A stretch of DNA of 17,597 nt from Gaiellasilicea sp051005735 (lineage in GTDB: Bacteria > Actinomycetota > Thermoleophilia > Gaiellales > Gaiellaceae): NCBI GenBank assembly GCA_051005735.1, contig JBPCJB010000063.1, positions 1 through 17,597 of the forward strand, in the 5' to 3' direction. The notes below the pieces were generated by a model. It searched no databases. It was not told where the DNA came from and was given only the letters and a program-made list of their open reading frames with translations. The position numbers and the translations under genes are program-made. Each line of letters starts with the position of its first letter. Position 1 is the stretch's first letter. Shown piece by piece: positions 16,000 through 17,597 of this stretch.

Positions 16000-16565
16000 T
16001 CGCCGGCCGCCCAGCGGTCGACGCGGTCGACGATCAGGTGGAGGAAGAAGACGTGCAGCTCCTGGATCCGCGCGGTGGACTCCGACGGGACGAGGACCGC
16101 GTGGTCGGCATGCTGGAGCGCCGGGCCGCCCTCGCCGCCTCCGAACAGGATCGTGGTTGCTCCCGCCTCCTTCGCGGCGGCGAGCCCGCGGACGGCGTTC
16201 GGCGACCGGCCGCTCGTCGAGAACGCGACAACGACGTCTCCCGGTCGCGCGAAGGCCCGCACCTGGCGCTCGAATACCTCCTCGAAGGAGTAGTCGTTCG
16301 CAATGCAGGTGAGCGTCGCTGCGTCGACCGCCAGCGACTGGGCGGGAAGCGGCCGGCGTTCGCGCTTGAACCGGCCGACGAGCTCCTCGGCGAGGTGCGT
16401 CGCGTCAAGCGAGCTACCGCCGTTCCCGAACGTGTAGAGGCGGCCGTTAGCGGCGAAGCAGTCGACGACCACCCGTCCGATCTCGTCCACACGGGGGAGC
16501 AGCCCCTCAATTCGGGTCGCCAGCTCGAGGTGCTCGGCAAGCGCGCGGGAGTTTGTCTCAGCCAT
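15996..16565 (-). CDS. SIS-domain sugar phosphate isomerase-like protein (GmhA/DiaA type)
   Basis: The 189-aa protein is a single SIS domain. LYTFGNGGSSLDATHLAEELVGRF matches the GmhA-type phosphosugar-binding loop (usually SGNGGSAADAQH), and VVVAFSTSGRSPNAVRGL is the second conserved phosphate-binding loop. GmhA converts sedoheptulose-7-phosphate to a heptose phosphate, but homologues in sugar-use operons isomerise other phosphosugars or act as sensors. The ATG at 16565 overlaps the ROK gene end by 8 nt and the stop overlaps the GH38 start (ATGA). Sitting after a ROK kinase homologue, it probably acts on a phosphorylated hexose or amino sugar released from the glycan. No other heptose-pathway genes are visible, which argues against an LPS role. 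Confidence 0.9.
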   Translation of the reverse strand: MAETNSRALAEHLELATRIEGLLPRVDEIGRVVVDCFAANGRLYTFGNGGSSLDATHLAEELVGRFKRERRPLPAQSLAVDAATLTCIANDYSFEEVFERQVRAFARPGDVVVAFSTSGRSPNAVRGLAAAKEAGATTILFGGGEGGPALQHADHAVLVPSESTARIQELHVFFLHLIVDRVDRWAAGE

Positions 16566-17556
16566 CGAGCACGATGCTCGAGGCGGTGCGTTCTGTCGCG
16601 ATCGCGGCCGCTCCGACGACACCGACGTGCTCGCCCAGGGCGGACTCGACGATCTGCGCCGCCTCTCCGGCCGTCGGCATCGCCTCGGCGCGCACACACG
16701 CCCGCACAGGCCCGAGCAGCTGCTCACCGGTGCCGCTCACGACCCCGCCGCCGAGGACAACCAGCTCCGGCTCGAACAAGTTGACGATCGACGTGAGGCC
16801 GCAGGCGAGAGCGTCGATCGTCGCCTCCCACACCACCGTCGCGCGCGCGTCGCCTATCTTCGCCGCCGCGGCGACCTCGCCGGCAGTGACCTCTCCCATC
16901 CCGACCTCGCGGGCTCGTTCGGCGATCGACGTCCCGGAGACGTACGCCTCGAGGCACCCCTTCCGCCCGCAGCCGCGGCAGAGCCGTCCGTCGCAGTCGA
17001 CGGTGACGTGCCCCAGCTCGCCGCCGTTGCCGCTCGCGCCGCGGTAGAGCCGTCCGCCGATGACGATGCCGCCGCCGACGCCGGTCGAGATCGTTAGGTA
17101 GACCATATGGCTGGTGCCGGTGCCGGCGCAGTAGCGGTGTTCGTCGGCGGGGGCGGCGGTCGCGTGGTTCGCGAGGGCGACCGGGAGCCCGAACGCCTCC
17201 CCGGCCCGCGCGGCGAGCGGTACGTCGCACCAGCCCGGAAGGTGCGGAGGCGCGATGAGCACGCCGCGCGTCGTGTCGAGAGGCCCGCCCGCGCCGATCC
17301 CGACGGCGTCGATCTGCGCCCACTCCACCCCGGACTCGTCGACTGCACGACGACCGAGCTGGAAGAGGCGCTCGAGCCCCCGCTCCGGCCCTTCCTTGGC
17401 ATTCGTCGACTCGACTACGAAGGAGCGCACCCGGCCGGCCGAGTCGACGACGCCAGCGGCCAGCTTCGTCCCGCCGATGTCGAGCCCCAGCACGTGAGGC
17501 GGGCGCGCGAGATCCGAGCCGTCGGCGACGGCGGTCGGCGACCCGAGGGTCGTCAT
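16558..17556 (-). CDS. ROK-family sugar kinase homologue with altered catalytic residue
   Basis: The 332-aa protein has the ATP-binding DIGGTKLAAGVVD (residues 26-38), TISTGVGGGIVIGG, GNGGELGH with zinc ligand H183, and a cysteine cluster C193/C196/C201 in CRGCGRKGCLEAY, all typical of ROK kinases (glucokinase, GlcNAc kinase, ManNAc kinase). There is no N-terminal helix-turn-helix, so it is the kinase rather than the repressor type. At the position of the usual NDAN catalytic motif it reads ALANHATAAPADEH, so the catalytic Asp is His131 (codon CAC at 17164-17166). Phosphorylation activity is therefore doubtful. The ATG at 17556 shares one base with the permease stop (TAATG) and has GGAAGGG upstream. 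Its place suggests phosphorylation, binding or sensing of a hexose or amino sugar released by the operon glycosidases. Confidence 0.93.
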   Translation of the reverse strand: MTTLGSPTAVADGSDLARPPHVLGLDIGGTKLAAGVVDSAGRVRSFVVESTNAKEGPERGLERLFQLGRRAVDESGVEWAQIDAVGIGAGGPLDTTRGVLIAPPHLPGWCDVPLAARAGEAFGLPVALANHATAAPADEHRYCAGTGTSHMVYLTISTGVGGGIVIGGRLYRGASGNGGELGHVTVDCDGRLCRGCGRKGCLEAYVSGTSIAERAREVGMGEVTAGEVAAAAKIGDARATVVWEATIDALACGLTSIVNLFEPELVVLGGGVVSGTGEQLLGPVRACVRAEAMPTAGEAAQIVESALGEHVGVVGAAAIATERTASSIVLDG

Positions 17557-17597
17557 TAGCCCTTCCGTCCCTGGGTGGCGATGCCCTCGATGAAGTA
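17556..17597 (-). CDS. Carbohydrate ABC transporter permease, MalG type (C-terminal end only)
   Basis: Only the last 13 codons and a TAA stop are in the window. They read YFIEGIATQGRKG, matching the usual C-terminus of MalG/UgpE-like inner-membrane permeases (typically RYFVxGIxxGAVKG). It is fused to the ROK gene by a TAATG junction, so it is in the same operon. It would be one of two membrane subunits of an oligosaccharide importer, and its position supports uptake of oligosaccharides before intracellular hydrolysis. The call rests on a short tail, so confidence is moderate. Confidence 0.7.
   Translation of the reverse strand, partial: YFIEGIATQGRKG

Overview
This is a GC-rich window (I estimate about 70% G+C) packed with carbohydrate-catabolism genes, nearly all on the minus strand. 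The base composition, GTG starts and ATGA/GTGA gene overlaps fit a high-GC actinobacterium. A deep lineage such as Thermoleophilia is only a guess. No rRNA, tRNA, CRISPR array, transposase or phage gene is visible. No gene-free stretch exceeds about 65 bases.

Right block (17597 down to 8401, minus strand). The window opens inside the last codons of a sugar ABC-transporter permease. This is followed without gaps by a ROK-family sugar kinase homologue whose catalytic Asp is replaced by His, a GmhA-like SIS-domain protein, a GH38 alpha-mannosidase, a GH2 beta-mannosidase broken by a one-base frameshift, a six-hairpin glycosidase-like protein of unknown activity, and a GH1 beta-glycosidase. The six-hairpin gene carries two in-frame copies of a short palindromic element, both encoding GSEPQ.

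Middle (8339 to 6594). A plus-strand PhyH-type Fe(II)/2-oxoglutarate dioxygenase gene is divergent from an AraC-type regulator. The regulator is also split by an apparent one-base frameshift.

Left block (6531 down to 1, minus strand). A ChbG/YdjC-type deacetylase, a class I LacD/YihT-like aldolase, a second PhyH dioxygenase, a GH84 beta-N-acetylglucosaminidase, an FAD-dependent oxidoreductase, a xylose-isomerase-like TIM-barrel protein and a Gfo/Idh/MocA dehydrogenase (cut by the window edge) are joined by six consecutive 4-base overlaps. A LacI-type palindromic operator candidate precedes the block.

None of the glycosidases has a visible signal peptide, so they probably act in the cytoplasm on oligosaccharides brought in by the ABC transporter. 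Alpha-mannosidase, beta-mannosidase, beta-N-acetylglucosaminidase and a GlcNAc-oligosaccharide deacetylase are the activities needed to take apart an N-glycan-like core (Man-alpha / Man-beta / GlcNAc-GlcNAc). The accompanying redox and aldolase genes suggest an additional oxidative branch for an unusual or modified sugar. These pathway assignments are inference from family content.
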